From JAICKN01 sp036491415 (GTDB taxonomy: Bacteria > Acidobacteriota > Terriglobia > Terriglobales > Acidobacteriaceae), in NCBI GenBank assembly GCA_036491415.1, contig DASXCC010000081.1, positions 1 through 15,580 of the forward strand: a DNA stretch of 15,580 bases, written 5' to 3'. Both the position numbers and the translations under genes were made by a program. Of the stretch, positions 13,128 through 15,580 are shown in pieces (the first letter of the stretch is position 1; each line of letters begins with the position of its first letter). A model generated the notes under the pieces. That model was given only the letters and a program-made list of their open reading frames with translations. It did not search any database and was not told the origin of the DNA.

Positions 13128-13165
13128 AAACAAACAGCAAAAAGCAGAACTGCGTTAGTACGCAG
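13128..13165 (-). terminator. Terminator of the STAS gene
   Basis: On the minus strand CTGCGT and ACGCAG (13165-13150) form a 6-bp stem with a 4-nt loop covering the stop codon. TTCTGCTTTTTGCTGTTTG follows, which is T-rich but interrupted. Confidence 0.5.
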
Positions 13166-13544
13166 CCATCATGTGCAAGTGTCCGTGACAAAGACGTTCA
13201 CTGGGTGTGGGATAGCGCAACGTCTGCACGACCTGGTCCAGCGTTGAGATGTCGAAAACGCGGTCAAGCCGGGTAAGAGCAAGTACTTTCTGCACAAATT
13301 TCGAGGGACTGGTCAGCTTCAGCTGTATTCCCTGGCGGCCTGTCCATTCATTCAACGACAAGAGCAGCGCGAGCCCGCCGGCGTCCAGAAATTCCACTTG
13401 CGCAAGGTCCAGAATGATCATGCGGGTGTTTGCGCGGGCCACTACCGCCGCACGCAATGTTTGCAAAGCTTCTCCACGCACAATGCGTCCTGCGCACCGT
13501 AAGATTGCTACGTGCAACGTATTTTCTATAGCTATGTTCAGCAT
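13155..13544 (-). CDS. STAS-domain protein lacking the phosphorylatable serine
   Basis: A 129-residue single STAS domain of the anti-sigma-factor-antagonist type. It has the beta strand Met-Ile-Ile-Leu-Asp-Leu (42-47), then Val-Glu-Phe-Leu-Asp-Ala-Gly-Gly-Leu (50-58), followed by the Leu-rich helix. In SpoIIAA/RsbV the equivalent loop is Asp-Ser-Ser-Gly, with the second Ser phosphorylated by an anti-sigma kinase. Here it reads Asp-Ala-Gly-Gly, so switching by serine phosphorylation is not possible at that site. No kinase, phosphatase or sigma gene is adjacent. AGGA 8 nt upstream supports ATG 13544. The ~18-residue C-terminal tail is His/Met-rich and outside the fold. It diverges from recX across 105 bp. 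Confidence 0.85.
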   Translation of the reverse strand: MLNIAIENTLHVAILRCAGRIVRGEALQTLRAAVVARANTRMIILDLAQVEFLDAGGLALLLSLNEWTGRQGIQLKLTSPSKFVQKVLALTRLDRVFDISTLDQVVQTLRYPTPSERLCHGHLHMMAAY

Positions 13545-13649
13545 GGCTCACTTCCTGTATGTATCTACGTGTATAGACGAGGATAAGTTCACGTTGTAAT
13601 CGCCAAATTGGTAAAATTCTGTTAACTCTCTGTAACTAAATGTGAATCA

Positions 13650-14192
13650 ATGTCTTTCGCACGCCCTAAAAAGCTCTATACCGAAGCAGAACTCTACGAC
13701 TATGCCGTTGGCGCGCTGGGCCGTCGGATGCGGTCGGTAGCGGAACTAAAGCGTTTACTACGGCAACGCGTGGAACTGGACACCGAGATTGGGCAAACGC
13801 TGGTGGAATTGATTATCCGTAAATTGAAAGACCAGGGATATTTGAACGATGCGAAGTATGCCGCGGCTTTTTCTTTTTACCGCAGAGAAAACGAAAAGTT
13901 TGGACGGCAGCGCGTGGTTACAGATTTAAAGATAAAGGGCGTGCACGGAGAAGTAATTGATAAAGCCGTAAGCGATGTCTATGAAGAAATTGATGATGAG
14001 AAACAGGCGCGGGAATATTTAAAGCGCAAGCGCTTGAAGAAACCAGCGGACCAGAAACAAGCAGCGCGGATTTTTCGTCAATTGGCGCGGGCGGGATTTC
14101 GCGCAAAAACAATTTTCATTATTTTGAAGAAGTGGGACGTGGATGAAGAGATGTTGAGCGTGCTGGACGAGGAAGTTCCAGACTCAAACTGA
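13650..14192 (+). CDS. recX: Regulatory protein RecX
   Basis: A 180-residue, all-helical RecX-type protein built of three-helix repeats. The repeats show the family pattern Ala-Leu-Gly-Arg-Arg-x-Arg-Ser-Val-Ala-Glu-Leu-Lys-Arg-Leu-Leu (about 22-37), then Gly-Tyr-Leu-Asn-Asp-Ala-Lys-Tyr-Ala (63-71) and Gly-Phe-Arg-Ala-Lys-Thr-Ile near the end. RecX binds RecA filaments and limits strand exchange. recA is not in this window. Position directly before alaS follows the common bacterial recX-alaS order. No Shine-Dalgarno is visible before ATG 13650. The 75-nt gap to alaS allows either cotranscription or a separate promoter. Confidence 0.9.
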   Translation: MSFARPKKLYTEAELYDYAVGALGRRMRSVAELKRLLRQRVELDTEIGQTLVELIIRKLKDQGYLNDAKYAAAFSFYRRENEKFGRQRVVTDLKIKGVHGEVIDKAVSDVYEEIDDEKQAREYLKRKRLKKPADQKQAARIFRQLARAGFRAKTIFIILKKWDVDEEMLSVLDEEVPDSN

Positions 14193-14266
14193 ACACTTAG
14201 CTGCAGTTTGTCCAGTGCGGAAATCTATTCCAGGACAATTCGTCATTTAGAATTAAATATTCACTT

Positions 14267-15580
14267 ATGCCTACAGGCTCGCAAGTTCGGCAGATGTTTT
14301 TGGACTTCTTCGTTGAGAAGGGACACCGCGAGGTCCACTCTTCTTCGCTCGTCCCTCACAACGATCCCACGCTGTTGTTTACCAACGCGGGGATGAACCA
14401 GTTCAAAGACGTTTTTCTCGGTCTGGAGAAACGCGACTATAACCGCGCCACCACTTCGCAAAAATGTGTGCGCGCCGGCGGCAAGCATAATGATTTGAAA
14501 AATGTCGGCTTCACCAATCGCCATCACACATTCTTTGAGATGTTGGGGAATTTTTCTTTTGGCGACTACTTCAAGAAAGATGCGATTGCCTTCGCGTGGG
14601 AGCTGATCACTGCAGAGAAGTGGTTTGGCATTGCAAAAGACAAGCTCTACGTCACCATCTTTGAAGGGGCGGGCCCATTAGAAGCTGGGTTTGATGTTCC
14701 ACGAGACGATGAAGCTGAACAATTCTGGTTGGGAGTTGGCGTTCCCCAAGAGCGTATTTTTGCAATGGGAATGAAGGAAAATTTTTGGCAGATGGGGGAC
14801 ACTGGCCCATGTGGCCCGTGCAGTGAGATTCATTACGATATGGGTCCGGTGGCTTCCGATCAGGGTCATACAAATTGTGTATTCGGTTGCGAGTGCGGAC
14901 GTTACGTAGAAATTTGGAATCTAGTTTTCATGCAATACGATCGTTTCGCTGGAGGCACAAGGCTCCTCCCCAAGCCTTCCATTGATACCGGCGCGGGATT
15001 AGAGCGCGTGACTGCAGTTTTGCAAGGCGTGATTTCGAATTACGACACGGATTTGTTCGTGCCGCTGATTAAAGAGGCACAAAAGCTCACAAACTGCTCA
15101 GACGATCCCGTTGCCTCTGATAATCCAGAAGCTTCGCTGCGAATTATTGCTGACCACTCCCGTGCCGCAACATTCCTTATCTCCGATGGAGTTCTTCCAT
15201 CCAACGAAGGCCGCGGATACGTTCTACGTAAGATTATCCGTCGTGCGATCACTCATGGAAGGCTCCTTGGACAAACCAAGCCATTCTTGCATGCAATGGT
15301 CTTTGCCGTGCACGACATAATGAAGAATGCTTACCCAGAAATTGTTGATGCATCTGAGAGGATTAGCAAAGTTGTATTGGCAGAAGAGTTGCGTTTTTTG
15401 CACACAGTGGAAACCGGCTTATCCATGCTAGAAAAAGAGCTTAGCGCGTTACATCTTAAACAGAACGAGCCTCTCAAGAAATTACCTGGGTTAGTAATCT
15501 CAACGGAGCCGACTGTCGTGCCTGGCGCAATCGTATTTAAGCTTTATGACACATATGGTCTTCCTCTGGATTTTATGGAA
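14267..15580 (+). CDS. alaS: Alanyl-tRNA synthetase, N-terminal part (truncated by window end)
   Basis: The frame is open from ATG 14267 to the last base: 438 codons of an expected ~880. The class II catalytic core is visible: Met-Phe-Leu-Asp-Phe-Phe helix, His-Ser-Ser-Ser-Leu-Val-Pro, and Leu-Leu-Phe-Thr-Asn-Ala-Gly-Met-Asn-Gln-Phe-Lys (motif 1 region). Arg-Ala-Gly-Gly-Lys-His-Asn-Asp-Leu-x-Asn-Val-Gly and His-His-Thr-Phe-Phe-Glu-Met-Leu-Gly-Asn-Phe-Ser-Phe (motif 2) come next, then Asp-Thr-Gly-Pro-Cys-Gly-Pro-Cys-Ser-Glu and Gly-Ala-Gly-Leu-Glu-Arg (motif 3). The tRNA-recognition helices begin with Ala-Asp-His-Ser-Arg-Ala. The visible part ends at Leu-Tyr-Asp-Thr-Tyr-Gly-Leu-Pro-Leu-Asp. 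The editing and C-Ala domains lie outside. No Shine-Dalgarno is visible; the leader is AT-rich. Confidence 0.96.
   Translation, partial: MPTGSQVRQMFLDFFVEKGHREVHSSSLVPHNDPTLLFTNAGMNQFKDVFLGLEKRDYNRATTSQKCVRAGGKHNDLKNVGFTNRHHTFFEMLGNFSFGDYFKKDAIAFAWELITAEKWFGIAKDKLYVTIFEGAGPLEAGFDVPRDDEAEQFWLGVGVPQERIFAMGMKENFWQMGDTGPCGPCSEIHYDMGPVASDQGHTNCVFGCECGRYVEIWNLVFMQYDRFAGGTRLLPKPSIDTGAGLERVTAVLQGVISNYDTDLFVPLIKEAQKLTNCSDDPVASDNPEASLRIIADHSRAATFLISDGVLPSNEGRGYVLRKIIRRAITHGRLLGQTKPFLHAMVFAVHDIMKNAYPEIVDASERISKVVLAEELRFLHTVETGLSMLEKELSALHLKQNEPLKKLPGLVISTEPTVVPGAIVFKLYDTYGLPLDFME

Noticed and set aside
1..15580. Search for an undescribed defence, mobile or biosynthetic system
   Set aside because: Nearly all genes are recognisable housekeeping or common accessory families in small separate units; no integrase, transposase, toxin-antitoxin pair, CRISPR array or biosynthetic cluster was seen.

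Overview
This window reads as a chromosomal, housekeeping-dominated segment of a soil-type bacterium, most likely an Acidobacteriota member (Terriglobia/Koribacter-like). That placement is inference. It rests on moderate GC content, a Gly-rich secreted lipoprotein ending in an Ig-like module of a type I associate with this phylum, CarD next to GreA, a PilT/PilZ complement, a recX-alaS arrangement, and one intergenic inverted repeat resembling repeats I recall from acidobacterial genomes. I see no phage, plasmid, IS element, CRISPR array, tRNA or rRNA.

Layout. 1-243 is the C-terminal tail of a probable radical SAM protein. 357-2872 (+) holds a secreted lipoprotein and a multi-pass HGSNAT-like acyltransferase. 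2894-3886 (-) is a YheT-type alpha/beta hydrolase, divergent from an FmdB-type zinc ribbon at 3925-4155 (+). 4292-4621 (+) is a PilZ protein followed by a good hairpin terminator. 4719-4898 (-) is a 59-residue single-span membrane protein that a 60-residue ORF cutoff would miss. 5131-7203 (+) is an exported GH20 beta-N-acetylhexosaminidase whose stop codon directly abuts that of the convergent carD-like gene (7204-7743, -). carD diverges from greA (7948-8427), which overlaps a CDP-alcohol phosphatidyltransferase gene by 4 bp (8424-9062). ilvE (9260-10204) ends at a textbook terminator.

10261-10981 is a decayed redox-stress locus. It holds a truncated, frameshifted azoreductase remnant on the minus strand and a divergent HxlR/YodB-type regulator broken by one extra T, with palindromic operator-like DNA between them.

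pilT (11142-12266) follows, with a terminator and a 16-bp tandem repeat of about 3.5 units. Then come a VOC/glyoxalase-fold protein (12549-12986, +), a long interrupted inverted repeat (13051-13123), a STAS protein lacking the phospho-acceptor serine (13155-13544, -), recX (13650-14192, +) and the first 438 codons of alaS, cut by the window end.

How the genes relate: most are separate small transcription units, and the only clear translational coupling is greA with the phospholipid synthase gene. CarD and GreA are both RNA-polymerase-binding factors expressed from one divergent region. PilT and PilZ both touch type IV pilus or c-di-GMP biology but are about 6.5 kb apart. I found no convincing undescribed multi-gene system. 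The most rewarding items are the decaying azoR/hxlR locus, the unlisted small membrane protein, the PIP-synthase-like lipid enzyme and the two intergenic repeat structures.
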